Positions 27,082-36,685 of a stretch of 64,000 nucleotides of DNA are shown one piece after another; the first letter of the stretch is position 1, and the number at the start of each line of letters is the position of its first letter. This stretch comes from Paracoccaceae bacterium (lineage in GTDB: Bacteria > Pseudomonadota > Alphaproteobacteria > Rhodobacterales > Rhodobacteraceae). Location: NCBI GenBank assembly GCA_029243395.1, contig JAQWSE010000001.1:108658-172657 (forward strand), read 5' to 3'. The notes under the pieces are model-generated. The model did not search any database. It worked only from the letters and a program-made list of their open reading frames with translations, and was not told the DNA's origin. The translations under genes were made by a program, and so were the position numbers.

Positions 27082-27750
27082 ATGGTTAGAGTTAAGATTT
27101 CTGATAGCTGGTTCAAACATCTCGCATCTGAATTTAATTCAGATTACATGAAAGATCTTAGCAAGTTCCTTCGAATAGAAAAAAATAGAAATAAAATAAT
27201 TTACCCAAAAGGTAGTAGAATTTTTCATGCCTTTAATTTGACCCCGTTTGAAAGGGTTAAAGTCGTAATTCTTGGTCAGGATCCTTACCATGGACCTTCG
27301 CAAGCAAATGGTCTCAGTTTTTCGGTAAATACTAACATCCCAAAGCCACCCTCTTTAAGAAATATTTTCAAAGAATTAAATCAGGATTTGCAAATAAAAC
27401 CTAAAAGTTCTGGATGTTTAGAACATTGGTCTGAGCAAGGTGTCTTGCTCTTAAACACATGCCTGACCGTGGAACAAGGCAAACCAGCTTCTCATAAAGA
27501 CAAAGGATGGGAAAAATTTACTACAGCAGTACTAGAAATTCTTAACACGAAGAAAAAGAATATAGTTTACATACTGTGGGGAAAGCATGCACAAGATAAG
27601 GTCAAATTTGTAAATAGAGATCAGAATCTGATCATCGTTAGCGCTCATCCTTCGCCTTTGTCAGCACACAAAGGTTTTTTTGGCTCCAAACCCTTTTCTC
27701 GAACCAACTTTTACCTTAATAAAACAGACCAAAAAGTGATCAACTGGTGA
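27082..27750 (+). CDS. ung: Uracil-DNA glycosylase, family 1
   Basis: Excises uracil from DNA as the first step of base excision repair. With the start at 27082 the product has 222 residues. The water-activating motif GQDPYHGPSQANGLSFSV is at about 66-83 (Asp67), LLLNTCLTVEQGKPASH provides the uracil-binding block, and SAHPSPLSAHKGFFGS carries the catalytic His loop. An upstream ATG at 27070 is in frame, but GGGG sits six bases before the ATG at 27082 and nothing precedes the earlier one, so the shorter form is chosen. Confidence 0.95.
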   Translation: MVRVKISDSWFKHLASEFNSDYMKDLSKFLRIEKNRNKIIYPKGSRIFHAFNLTPFERVKVVILGQDPYHGPSQANGLSFSVNTNIPKPPSLRNIFKELNQDLQIKPKSSGCLEHWSEQGVLLLNTCLTVEQGKPASHKDKGWEKFTTAVLEILNTKKKNIVYILWGKHAQDKVKFVNRDQNLIIVSAHPSPLSAHKGFFGSKPFSRTNFYLNKTDQKVINW

Positions 27751-27840
27751 TTTTATTCCTATTGACCAAATTACTTTTATGCTTAACTTGATTATACAAG
27801 ATATTGTAACACAGGATTTCTATACTATGGAGCGTTTTAG

Positions 27841-29160
27841 ATGAATGATATAAATGTTCAAAAAGATTATGATGCTCTGATTATAGGTGCGGGGGTAATA
27901 GGTTCAGCCATTGGTTTTGAACTCGCCAAAAAAGGTTGGAAAACCCTTAATATCGACCGAAACCCAACTTCAGGCTATGGTTCCACCGCTGCTTCATGCG
28001 CTATCATAAGAGTGCACTATTCTACATTTGATGGCTGTGCCTTAGCATATGAAGGATACCATTATTGGAAAAAATGGAAAGATTACCTCGAATTTACCGA
28101 TGAAAAAGGTCTAGCAAACTTCATCGAATGCGGCTGTATGATATACCAAACAAAGGCAAATCAATATCTTGAAAAAGTAATTAGCAGGGCCGAAGAATTA
28201 GATATCCCTTTCGAGTACTGGGATCCAGAACTTATAAAATCAAAATTACCAATTGTAGATACTAGAAAATATGGACCAGTGAAACTAATAAAAGACAAAG
28301 ATTTTGGTTCACATAATGATGAAAATCTCAGGGGAGCTATTTTCTTTCCAACTGCAGGATATATAAATGATCCTCAACTCTCTGCACACAACTTACAAAG
28401 GGCCGCAGAACAAAAAGGTGGTGCGTTTTTATTCAACCGCTCTGTGACTAGTATTTTAACAAAAAAAGGGCGGACTGCCGGAGTACAACTATCAGATGGA
28501 ACAGAAATAAAGTCACCCGTGGTAATTAATGTAGCAGGACCTCATTCCATGAAAATCAACCGGATGGCAGGGGTGGAAAATAGTATGAATATCAAGACTA
28601 AAGCTCTTAAAGTAGAAGTTTCACATGTAGCCCCCCCCGAAGGATTTGATTATGAAAAGAGTGCATTTGTAGTCTCAGATAGTGATATTGGATGCTACAG
28701 CAGACCAGAAACAGGCAATCACATTCTCATTGGAAGCGAGGATCCTGAATGTGATAAAAGGATATTTGTAGATCCTGATAATTGGGATGACAATTTTACT
28801 GATCAATGGAATGCACAGTTATATAGGCAAGCTCAGCGATATCCGGATTTACCGTTATCATCAAATATTAAGGGTGTCGTTTCATTATATGATGTCTCTG
28901 ATGATTGGATACCAATTTATGACAAATCTGATTTGCCGGGTTTTTATATGGCTATCGGCTCTAGCGGAAATCAGTATAAAAATGCCCCTATCGCCGGAGT
29001 GATGATGGCTAATCTCATAGAAAAATGTGAAGGAGGCCATAATCATGATCATGACCCTCTGAAACTTCATTTAAAATATATTGATAGAGAAATTGATATA
29101 GGATTCTATTCAAGAAATAGAAAAATTAACACTGAAAGCAGTATGTCAGTTTTGGGTTAA
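27841..29160 (+). CDS. FAD-dependent amine/amino acid oxidoreductase (DAO family)
   Basis: A 439-residue flavoprotein of the D-amino acid oxidase/sarcosine oxidase beta fold. The FAD-binding motif GAGVIGSAIGFELAKKG begins at residue 17, followed by an acidic residue after the second strand (NIDRNP). The C-terminal FAD contact is FYMAIGSSGNQYKNAP near 381-396. A histidine- and aspartate-rich patch (GGHNHDHDP) near 405 is followed by a NTESSMSVLG tail that recurs in alphaproteobacterial members as I recall them. It likely oxidises a small amine or N-methyl amino acid; the substrate is unknown. GGAG lies eight bases before the ATG. Confidence 0.83.
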   Translation: MNDINVQKDYDALIIGAGVIGSAIGFELAKKGWKTLNIDRNPTSGYGSTAASCAIIRVHYSTFDGCALAYEGYHYWKKWKDYLEFTDEKGLANFIECGCMIYQTKANQYLEKVISRAEELDIPFEYWDPELIKSKLPIVDTRKYGPVKLIKDKDFGSHNDENLRGAIFFPTAGYINDPQLSAHNLQRAAEQKGGAFLFNRSVTSILTKKGRTAGVQLSDGTEIKSPVVINVAGPHSMKINRMAGVENSMNIKTKALKVEVSHVAPPEGFDYEKSAFVVSDSDIGCYSRPETGNHILIGSEDPECDKRIFVDPDNWDDNFTDQWNAQLYRQAQRYPDLPLSSNIKGVVSLYDVSDDWIPIYDKSDLPGFYMAIGSSGNQYKNAPIAGVMMANLIEKCEGGHNHDHDPLKLHLKYIDREIDIGFYSRNRKINTESSMSVLG

Positions 29161-29283
29161 TTAAATATACTCAAACTGTTATTTTTTTCTGAGTCCGAGT
29201 GAACATAATTTTTACTCAAGCTTTGCCAAACAGGGTATTTATGTTGATCAAATTTTACTAAAATTTCAATTTTTGAACCAACT

Positions 29284-30243
29284 TTAATTTACTCTCTGGT
29301 CGCTTCTAGGCTTACGGCCAATCAATTGCGAAATTATATCAATGTGAGCACCTAAATACCCACGCTCTTCAAGATAAATATAGCCTTTCAACTTCTTATG
29401 TAATTTTGGCAGTGCATGAAATGGAACTGAAGATGCGTAATGATGTTCTGCGTGATAATTCATATTCCAACAAAGAAATCTCATAGGATACGAGACTAAA
29501 CTACTCCTAGTATTTTCTTTTAAATCATCAATATTAGGGCGCCCAACATGTTCCGTTAGACGAATAGCTCTCATCACGGGTTCTCCCATAAATAATGGTA
29601 TTATCCAAAACCATAATGGTGCCCAGAAGTTTGTTAGCGTGCATGTAATAAAGATGAATAGGTACAGTGATACCATTATACGGGCTTCTCTAAATATTGT
29701 AGTCTGTTCTTGTTTTGGAATAAAAACTTTTTCGTCGTCACTCAATTGTCCAAAAAAATGTCGGAAAATCTCAGAAAACTTATTTTTCCAATAGGAAACC
29801 GATGAGATATACCAAATGTACTTGTATAAAGATATTGGCAATTGGATTAACTCTGGATCCTTTCCTTTTAGGTTCGTATATGTATGATGATCACAGTGCT
29901 CATATCGAAAATGTTGGTGTGGCAGCATGATAGAGAAGCCGCAAAGATGCCCAATAATGTCATTCAACTTCCGTGTCTTAAAGGCAGTATAATGACAACA
30001 CTCGTGTTGAAGTGAAAAATGATGAACAATTATAATTCCATGCATAAACATCGCTGGGATCAAAAACCAAGTTCCTATTGAAAGCCAAATCAAATAACTC
30101 GTAAAGGATAGTAACGCTACCCAGATTACTATTCTTGTTAGCGCTGGTTTGTTGGTTCGCTGCATTAATTCTTTTAATTCTTTTCGATTTAATGCACCTT
30201 CTGTCATCGCCTGAGTAATAGGGGTTCTTACTTCATATGCCAT
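29284..30243 (-). CDS. Membrane fatty acid desaturase/hydroxylase-type di-iron enzyme
   Basis: A 319-residue membrane protein with the three histidine clusters of non-heme di-iron desaturases: HECCH (80-84), HCDHH (116-120) and HAEHH (264-268). Hydrophobic helices lie near 40-75 and 185-220. The spacing and the final NMNYHAEHHYASSVPFH motif fit the fatty acid desaturase/beta-carotene hydroxylase superfamily. Substrate could be a fatty acid, carotenoid or sterol-like lipid. Start ATG. About 220 bp without a gene separate it from the PhyH gene upstream; nothing clear was seen there. Confidence 0.87.
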   Translation of the reverse strand: MAYEVRTPITQAMTEGALNRKELKELMQRTNKPALTRIVIWVALLSFTSYLIWLSIGTWFLIPAMFMHGIIIVHHFSLQHECCHYTAFKTRKLNDIIGHLCGFSIMLPHQHFRYEHCDHHTYTNLKGKDPELIQLPISLYKYIWYISSVSYWKNKFSEIFRHFFGQLSDDEKVFIPKQEQTTIFREARIMVSLYLFIFITCTLTNFWAPLWFWIIPLFMGEPVMRAIRLTEHVGRPNIDDLKENTRSSLVSYPMRFLCWNMNYHAEHHYASSVPFHALPKLHKKLKGYIYLEERGYLGAHIDIISQLIGRKPRSDQRVN

Positions 30244-30460
30244 CTCAACATTTCACCTTTCAAGCCTCTATGAAAAATTTCGGATGCGAGCAACTGAAAT
30301 TCCACCTAAATAATTATAGTGTTAAGTTTAGTATATTTAATGCAAATTCGTCTAATATTTTATCTATCCGCAATATCTGATAAAAATTCTATTATTTAAT
30401 ATTGACTCATACTAATGGGCGAAAACCTCTACTGATATGTTAACCAAATCCTCAATCAAA

Positions 30461-31255
30461 TTAGTTATTATCGTATATTAACGGAAATTTCTCACTTTCA
30501 AATACATCACCAGGCTCAAGATTTTCGTCCTCTAACCAATTTGCTACGCCCTGCGTTGGATCATAAGTCGCACCATCGGTCGCAAAACGTACAGCATAAC
30601 CCCGCCGCCGACGTGTAGAGGTTTGATTTCCCTTAGCTGAATGCACGATAAAGCCATCAAAAGCCAGCATATCACCTGGACCTAACGACCAGGATTTAAT
30701 TTCATATTTATCTCGGTTCGCTTCAAAATCCGGCATTTCATCATATTGTGGATCATCCGGTTTCATGTGCTTTACAAAAGCTCCGAGTTGATCAGTTAAA
30801 AACGGATGATATTTTTTACCCCAATGATGTGAACCAGGAATAAATTCAAGAGCACCATTCTCATCGTCCACGTAGTCAAGAGCTATCCAGGTCGTAGTGA
30901 TCGGTCCTAATATGGGCCAGTAAGGCTGGTCTGTGTGCCAACCTGTTCGAGTTTTAGTACCGACTTCTTTAACAAACATTTGATCGAATACCAACCTAGT
31001 ACCCTTAGAATTCACCAATTCAGCAACTAACCGACCAATTCCTGAATTAAGACAAAAATCTTTAAAACCACCTGATTGCATCCGCATATTACGATTATCA
31101 AAATATCGCTTTTTTTTCTGTAACTGTAATTCGACAGCCTCTCGTAATACTTCCAACCAATATGCATTTATTGCATTTCTAATAACGACCACGCCGTTTT
31201 CAGAGTATTCTTCAAACAGGTTCATCACTTCTTTTTGTAAAATATGTTCAGTCAT
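30461..31255 (-). CDS. Phytanoyl-CoA dioxygenase (PhyH) family protein
   Basis: A 264-residue Fe(II)/2-oxoglutarate-dependent oxygenase. The iron ligands are H107 and D109 (GWHTDQPYW) and H205 (DGFIVHSAKGN); arginines near 215-218 (RRRRG) should bind 2-oxoglutarate. FIPGSHHWGKK near 138-148 is the typical PhyH loop. The family includes phytanoyl-CoA hydroxylase, ectoine hydroxylase and many natural product enzymes, so the substrate is open. GAGG lies just before the ATG. Confidence 0.88.
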   Translation of the reverse strand: MTEHILQKEVMNLFEEYSENGVVVIRNAINAYWLEVLREAVELQLQKKKRYFDNRNMRMQSGGFKDFCLNSGIGRLVAELVNSKGTRLVFDQMFVKEVGTKTRTGWHTDQPYWPILGPITTTWIALDYVDDENGALEFIPGSHHWGKKYHPFLTDQLGAFVKHMKPDDPQYDEMPDFEANRDKYEIKSWSLGPGDMLAFDGFIVHSAKGNQTSTRRRRGYAVRFATDGATYDPTQGVANWLEDENLEPGDVFESEKFPLIYDNN

Positions 31256-31620
31256 TAACCCTCTTTTTTCTCAACACTTGCTCTACAGTATTTCTTTAGC
31301 GAGAAATTTGCTGTATTATTGATTGCAAAATGGCACTAGGTTCCCCAAATTCAGCTTAGCCTGTGATTTCAAGTCAAGCAAGAAAACTGTAGCAAAAATA
31401 TAAACGAGATTGATAGTGGTTCTTGTTGTCTAGAACCAGGCAGATGAAAAATGTAACACTATTGAGCCAAGCCCTGACTTTTTTGCATACGACATAAGTC
31501 ACTAATAATATCACTGGTTCAATATTTGGTTTTCTCAAATATTACTAAGATAGCTTCGTTGGTTCTTATCTATTTAGTAGACATCTGCAGTGTAAAGATG
31601 CCATTGATCAGTTTGAATTT
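31256..31620. other. 365-bp intergenic stretch with two inverted repeats
   Basis: No supported gene. TGGTTCT (31417-31423) and AGAACCA (31432-31438) form a 7-bp inverted repeat about 160 bp before the PhyH start. AATATTTG (31521-31528) and CAAATATT (31536-31543) form an 8-bp inverted repeat about 80 bp after the end of the TPR gene. Neither has a U tract, so they are not clear terminators. They may be operators or transcript-end hairpins. Confidence 0.4.
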
Positions 31621-33279
31621 TTAATCATGTTCTAATCGGCAAAAACATGAAGCTTTAATTGGCACATCGGCTCTACCGAGTGCTAACTCTAGATTCTGAG
31701 TAATTAAGGTTAACTCTAATTGCTTATTCTGTTTTTTTAAGCATTCTGCCAAACCGTGCAGGCTCCACACATTGTTTGGGTGTCTCCGAGCTCGAATAAC
31801 AGATTGATCAAACCCAAGGTCTTCCCTATACACAGCCTCTGCCTTTTCTATCTCGCCTTGCTCTAAAAGAAGCGCTCCTAACGCATGGCGGGCAGGCTGC
31901 ATCCATCCCCATGGCTCGTCATAGGGAAGAGAATCCTCACTCTCGATTGCCTTAATGAGATGTTTAAAAGCAACTTCAAAATTATTTTTTCTATATTCAA
32001 TTTCACCCATCAACATGGCATCCGCAATTTTTAACAAATCAGCACATTTATTATTAAACATCATTCGTGTTTCTGGAACTCTTTCAAAAGCACCCTTAAA
32101 TAATTTCTGTTCAATATCTGCAGAAGATACATCACCGGAAGCAGCAAAAGCTAGCGCTCTGGAATAATGGTATATGGCTGTCGAAACCAAATACAAATCG
32201 GGATCAACTGGAGCAGGCATATCAATAATTTCCTCCCATTTCCCAAATCGAATCAAAGCATGATATTTCAATCCGAAATATCCCTCGAACAAATCTGCCA
32301 TTGGGGGACTCTTAATTCGGATTAACGCATCTGGAATAAGTTCGTTGAATTGATTCACAGCCTCCATTGCTGAGCAATATTGGCCCAAAAACATAGCCCC
32401 ATATAATTTAAAATGTATATTATGTATCACTGAGCCTGCAAAAAGATTTAGAATACCATCTCGCTCTATTACTTTTTTATCAGCCTCGATTGCTTCGGAA
32501 TTTCGAGTGACAACGTCATTGTAATTTCCACATTGAAAATCAATATGGGTTGGCATGTGAAGCAAATGCCCACAATCAGGGACTAATGTTCGCATTAAAT
32601 CCCCTGCCCTTAAAGCTGCTTCTGGAGTAGGAGACATTTCCATAACATGAATATAATAATGTAAAAGTCCCGCGTGCGGCGGAGATCCATTCAGCTCAAT
32701 AATTTTAATAGCTTTTTCTAGTGCCTCTTTGGCCTCAAGCGTTGCGGCACCCACCTTTGGCATCCCCGTCTTCAGATCCCAAAGTTGCCATGGGGTCCGA
32801 GACATTATTGCCTCTGCAAATAATGCGCATACATCGGGATTATCTGGATATTTCTTATTCATATCTCTCATCGCTGTCGCGTAGTCATCATCCCAAATGC
32901 TGAAGTTATCCGGTGCCTGGTCAGATGGATGTCTCTTTGCGAGAGCAAAAATGAGATTTTTTTCAAGAGAAGTTACTTCATTACATAGCTTTAAGGCTGT
33001 TTGAACTGCTTGAAAACATTCCATTAAGACATTTGGCAATTCTATTTCATCTAGCTGATGCCACATCCTATTGTAATAAGGTCCTACCGCGTAAGCCACG
33101 CCCCACCAACTCATAGCGCATTTAGGATCTGCTTTAATAGATTCCTTGAAGCAAGCAATGGATTCATCCCAATGAAATCCATACGCCCAGATCAAACCTC
33201 TATCAAACCACAGTTGAGCACTTTTAGAGGAAGTCGATATTTTACAACTATATATTCCGGTATTAAAATTATAAGCCAT
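31621..33279 (-). CDS. Tetratricopeptide repeat protein, TTC38-like
   Basis: A 552-residue soluble helical-repeat protein. The N-terminal part reads WFDRGLIWAYGFHWDESIACF and later CAMSWWGVAYAVGPYYN, a pattern shared with the eukaryotic TTC38 group and with bacterial relatives of unknown function. HYYIHVMEMSP and HLLHMPTHIDFQCGNY are conserved His-rich stretches near 205-245. Further TPR-like helices continue to about 525. No signal peptide. A scaffold role is the default inference. The start ATG is preceded by GGGGGATCCC at 7-16 bases. Confidence 0.8.
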   Translation of the reverse strand: MAYNFNTGIYSCKISTSSKSAQLWFDRGLIWAYGFHWDESIACFKESIKADPKCAMSWWGVAYAVGPYYNRMWHQLDEIELPNVLMECFQAVQTALKLCNEVTSLEKNLIFALAKRHPSDQAPDNFSIWDDDYATAMRDMNKKYPDNPDVCALFAEAIMSRTPWQLWDLKTGMPKVGAATLEAKEALEKAIKIIELNGSPPHAGLLHYYIHVMEMSPTPEAALRAGDLMRTLVPDCGHLLHMPTHIDFQCGNYNDVVTRNSEAIEADKKVIERDGILNLFAGSVIHNIHFKLYGAMFLGQYCSAMEAVNQFNELIPDALIRIKSPPMADLFEGYFGLKYHALIRFGKWEEIIDMPAPVDPDLYLVSTAIYHYSRALAFAASGDVSSADIEQKLFKGAFERVPETRMMFNNKCADLLKIADAMLMGEIEYRKNNFEVAFKHLIKAIESEDSLPYDEPWGWMQPARHALGALLLEQGEIEKAEAVYREDLGFDQSVIRARRHPNNVWSLHGLAECLKKQNKQLELTLITQNLELALGRADVPIKASCFCRLEHD

Positions 33280-33390
33280 TTATTTTGGGATCCCCCTATC
33301 TGACTTATTTACTAAAAGCTATTGCACAATTGATCTTTTATCCATCACTATGATGCTAAATTAAATAGAGGCCTTAAGCCTAATAGAATT

Positions 33391-34080
33391 CTATAATTTT
33401 GATACGTTTATTTCGGCCGAGGGTAAAGTCCAATCTTCAGATTCAGCCTCTCGTATCCATTGAGCCAAGGGAGAAAACTTACGCATATTTTCACAGTAAT
33501 CATTAATATCATCTGGCAACTTGATATCATAAGTATAAAATCTATTCACCAAATGAGCAGACATAGCGTCAGCAATAGTAAATTCGTCAAATAAAAACCC
33601 ACTAGATCCACCAAATGTATGAATTAAGTTTTGCCAGCGAGTAATTAGGTAATTAATACTTTCTAACAGATGATTTTTTGGTTTTACTCTATCTGTGCGT
33701 CGTCTAACATTTGTATCTAAGGAATAAATAATATGCCTAGGAGCACCTGGAAATGCTCCGCCAGTTGCGTGCATTTCAGCAGCGAATGTTCTAGCTTGTG
33801 CTCTCGTTAGCAAATTATTAGGCCAGAGATTCTGGGAAGGATACAAGTCATTGACAAATTCACAGATAGCCAAAGAGTCCCAAACCTTCAAACCATCATG
33901 GATTAGAACAGGTACGCGACCTGTAGGACCATACTCAAGCATTTGTTCGCGGGTATCATGTTGGCCAAACCTGATAAGTTTTTCTGTAAAGGGCATCTTT
34001 ACTTTTTTCATACAGAGCCACGGTGCTAACGGCCACAAACTATAGTTCTTATCAGCGATTACTAATATCGTTTCACTCAT
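33391..34080 (-). CDS. Glutathione S-transferase family protein
   Basis: A 229-residue two-domain protein. The N-terminal thioredoxin-like domain has NYSLWPLAPWL near 12-22 (candidate active Ser14), TGRVPVLIHDG with the cis-proline near 53-63, and WDSLAICEFVNDLYP near 67-81, which is the glutathione-binding Asp/Ser motif. The C-terminal helical domain follows (FTIADAMSAHLV near 164). Many bacterial members act on glutathione conjugates or as isomerases. It lies 46 bp downstream of the P450 gene on the same strand and is probably co-transcribed, suggesting help with reactive P450 products. Confidence 0.85.
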   Translation of the reverse strand: MSETILVIADKNYSLWPLAPWLCMKKVKMPFTEKLIRFGQHDTREQMLEYGPTGRVPVLIHDGLKVWDSLAICEFVNDLYPSQNLWPNNLLTRAQARTFAAEMHATGGAFPGAPRHIIYSLDTNVRRRTDRVKPKNHLLESINYLITRWQNLIHTFGGSSGFLFDEFTIADAMSAHLVNRFYTYDIKLPDDINDYCENMRKFSPLAQWIREAESEDWTLPSAEINVSKL

Positions 34081-34126
34081 GTAGTTATCTATCTTTCAAA
34101 AAGTGTATTATCATATTTGAAATCCC

Positions 34127-35320
34127 CTAATCAACCAAACTCCCAACCAGTTCTTCCACTGATGTGAACATTGGAGAATGGTTAAAACATGACTTTATTA
34201 ATTCGAAATTTGGAAATGCTTTTGTCATATATGCGATGACTTCTTCAATTTCGATTGTGACTGCAAATCTTCCTATACAAGAAAAAATACCACCGCCAAA
34301 GTTCAAATGACTTGGCTTTTCTGGGCGATTGATATCGAAAATTTCTGGACTAGGAAAATAATTTGGATTCCAATGCGCCGCTCCAATATTCGGGAAAATT
34401 GCCTCACCTTTTGGAATAAAAAAACCTTCAAGCTCGACATCTACTAAAGTTTCTCTTGACGTTGACAGCGACCTAGGATGGTAGCGCATCACCTCTCTTA
34501 AAGCTGATGGGACTAAATCTGGATTTTCACCCAGTAATTTCCAAATTTTGGGCCTTGAAGCTAATTCGATAATTGCAATTGCAATTTGATGGGACGAATT
34601 ATCCGTATTCGCTTCTGCCATCTTCACGACCCAGTTGCGTAATTCATCATCACTAAGATCTCCATTATCTGTAATCCTAATAAGATCAGACAGAAGATCA
34701 TCACCTAAAGCTTTTCGACTAATTTTAATACGTTCATCAACATACTTTAATAAATTTTCAAAACCTATTGACACCTCTTTGGCCGTTGTTGGATCTCTAG
34801 TATGAACCTGTTGAACAATATGCGATGTTCGTGAGACAAAATCTGCATCTTCTTGAGGAGCATTAATCCAATAACAGTAAACTCGGGAGGGTATTTTATC
34901 ACAAAGAAACTTTATTAGATCAACTTCTCTGTTCTTAGGTATTTCATGGAAGGTCTTTTTAACAACATGCCTAATATCATTTCTAAATCGTTCGGACCCT
35001 TTGGGGTCCATTAATTTTGTTATAGGCATGCGGAGTCTTCGCCGTTTCTCACCACGATCGTGAAAAGAAATAGAATTCCTTTTATAGTTTAAAGCGGGTC
35101 CCTCTTCGAGACCCAAAACCTTCATTAACTTTGGATGACCTGTTCCAAATTTTCTGTCCAGAATTGCATCACGACAAAGATTATAGTCAAGGATTTCAAC
35201 ACCCCTCTCGCTCTTACCAACCTTAATTATTTTTGATAGTTTTGCGAGAGTCTCTAAAGGTTTTGTTATATATTCATTCGAATGAAAATCAATTCTTGGT
35301 AAATCTGACATACTTAGCAT
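34127..35320 (-). CDS. Cytochrome P450
   Basis: Heme monooxygenase of 397 residues when begun at the ATG at 35320, which has AGGA eight bases upstream; the open frame goes on to 35395 without a better start. The heme motif FGGGIFSCIGR places the ligand at Cys348, the K-helix ExxR is at 276-279, and the PERF-type region follows. In the I helix the sequence EANTDNSS puts Asn where the conserved oxygen-activating Thr is expected, although Ser follows. No dedicated ferredoxin reductase is adjacent; the Rieske ferredoxin at 36.7 kb is the nearest electron carrier. It is divergent from a GlxA-type regulator. Substrate unknown. Confidence 0.87.
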   Translation of the reverse strand: MLSMSDLPRIDFHSNEYITKPLETLAKLSKIIKVGKSERGVEILDYNLCRDAILDRKFGTGHPKLMKVLGLEEGPALNYKRNSISFHDRGEKRRRLRMPITKLMDPKGSERFRNDIRHVVKKTFHEIPKNREVDLIKFLCDKIPSRVYCYWINAPQEDADFVSRTSHIVQQVHTRDPTTAKEVSIGFENLLKYVDERIKISRKALGDDLLSDLIRITDNGDLSDDELRNWVVKMAEANTDNSSHQIAIAIIELASRPKIWKLLGENPDLVPSALREVMRYHPRSLSTSRETLVDVELEGFFIPKGEAIFPNIGAAHWNPNYFPSPEIFDINRPEKPSHLNFGGGIFSCIGRFAVTIEIEEVIAYMTKAFPNFELIKSCFNHSPMFTSVEELVGSLVD

Positions 35321-35533
35321 GTAAAACATCCTATAAAATCGTTCTACGTCACCTTGGCAATTTAAATGTCCGCAATGGAGTAGATCTGTCAACAAATAAA
35401 TTTCAATACATCATCAAATATTTATTCTACTATGAATTATACTTTTTAATATAAAGAATGGGTATGAATTTCGCCATCATGTCGTTAAAAATCCCCAGCA
35501 AAGTTTTTTTCTATCGATGATGAGGAATCTAAT

Positions 35534-36496
35534 ATGCGACGGAATATACAGATTATCTTGGTTCCAGGGTTCTCCTATTTATCATTAGGAGCGATATTAG
35601 AACCAATGCACACAATGAATAAATTGTATCCTGACCTGATGATTAACTATAAATTGATTTCTATCTCGGAAGAAAAAGTCTTTTCTGAATCAGGAGTAAG
35701 CATAAACTGTCTCCATTCCTTGCAAGAAGCCCTAAAAGAGATGAAGAGGGCGGCTAATGATTCCGTACTATTTTTGTGTTGTGGATTAAAAACACCTTTT
35801 GGTGTTCAAAATTTATTAAGAAAAGTTTTACTCACTTGCAATCAATATAAAATTCCCACATTCGGCGTCGGGGCCGCAGGTTGGAAGATGGCAGGTTCCG
35901 GTATACTTTCTAAAGGTAAAGGTACTGTACACTGGACAACCTTAGCAGCTTTTAGAGAAATGAACCAAGGCATAAGCGGGAAAGATGCATTATTCGTTTC
36001 ATCTAAACACCTAACAAGTAGTCCTGGCGAAGCTGCAGCATTAGATATGACTATAGATTTCATAAAAAATGAATACTCGAAAGAGCATGCAGATCGAGTT
36101 TGTGATCATCTGATGATAACCTTCACAAGAAATGGTGATCTGGAACAACCAAAAAGCAATGCTCAAAGGTTGCGAGATGTTCCCAAAAGCCTACAGAAAA
36201 TAATCTCCCTAATGGAAGAACATTTAGAAAATCCTCTTACCCTAAATTCGATTTCAATGATGGCAGGATTATCTTTACGTCAAATAGAACGATTATTTGC
36301 TCGGTATTTCAAAAAAACTCCAAAAAGATACTACATATCGAGAAGATTACACCATGCAAGACAATTAATCGAGCACACTTCACTTTCAATTTTTGAGGTA
36401 TCGATTGTAAGTGGTTTCGCGAGTCGACAAATTTTTTCAAAATATTACAAACAGGAATTCGCCCTTACTCCCTCAGAGACAAGACAAACACAGTGA
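35534..36496 (+). CDS. GlxA/CdhR-type AraC family transcriptional regulator with DJ-1/PfpI domain
   Basis: A 320-residue regulator. Residues about 5-190 form a DJ-1/PfpI-like class I amidotransferase-like domain (VPGFSYLSLGAILEP at 9-23; the segment FLCCGLK near 80). The C-terminal 100 residues are an AraC double helix-turn-helix: PLTLNSISMMAGLSLRQIERLF and ISRRLHHARQLIEHT. Known members (GbdR, CdhR, ArgR) respond to glycine betaine, carnitine or arginine, which suits the amine catabolism genes around it. The divergent P450 gene is the likely target (213 bp between starts). GAGGA lies seven bases before the ATG. Confidence 0.87.
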   Translation: MRRNIQIILVPGFSYLSLGAILEPMHTMNKLYPDLMINYKLISISEEKVFSESGVSINCLHSLQEALKEMKRAANDSVLFLCCGLKTPFGVQNLLRKVLLTCNQYKIPTFGVGAAGWKMAGSGILSKGKGTVHWTTLAAFREMNQGISGKDALFVSSKHLTSSPGEAAALDMTIDFIKNEYSKEHADRVCDHLMITFTRNGDLEQPKSNAQRLRDVPKSLQKIISLMEEHLENPLTLNSISMMAGLSLRQIERLFARYFKKTPKRYYISRRLHHARQLIEHTSLSIFEVSIVSGFASRQIFSKYYKQEFALTPSETRQTQ

Positions 36497-36637
36497 AAAA
36501 AATTAACAAAAATAGTTCCAAAACTTAATAACAGCATGTAAAAATATGGGGGCTTTGTTTATAACGCTTTTCAAAAGTACCTTTTGGATTCTAAGAAGAT
36601 TGAATACTATATGTTTATTGAAATTTTAGGATGTAAA

Positions 36638-36685
36638 ATGGCTCACAAAGGCGAGCATCCTAAAAATGATAGTTTTGAGACGTGA
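36638..36685 (+). promoter_or_regulatory. 15-codon leader ORF coupled to the Rieske ferredoxin gene
   Basis: ATG at 36638 has AGGA six bases upstream and reads MAHKGEHPKNDSFET before TGA at 36683-36685. The TGA shares its A with the ferredoxin ATG (TGATG), the usual coupling geometry. The same stretch can fold: AGGATG (36628-36633) pairs with CATCCT (36656-36661), with CTC/GAG inside. It may be a leader peptide that opens the start site of the next gene. Expression is not shown by sequence. Confidence 0.4.

Noticed and set aside
33361..33390. AGGC/GCCT hairpin after the GST gene as a terminator
   Set aside because: Four base pairs only; the A/T-rich tail is common throughout the region.
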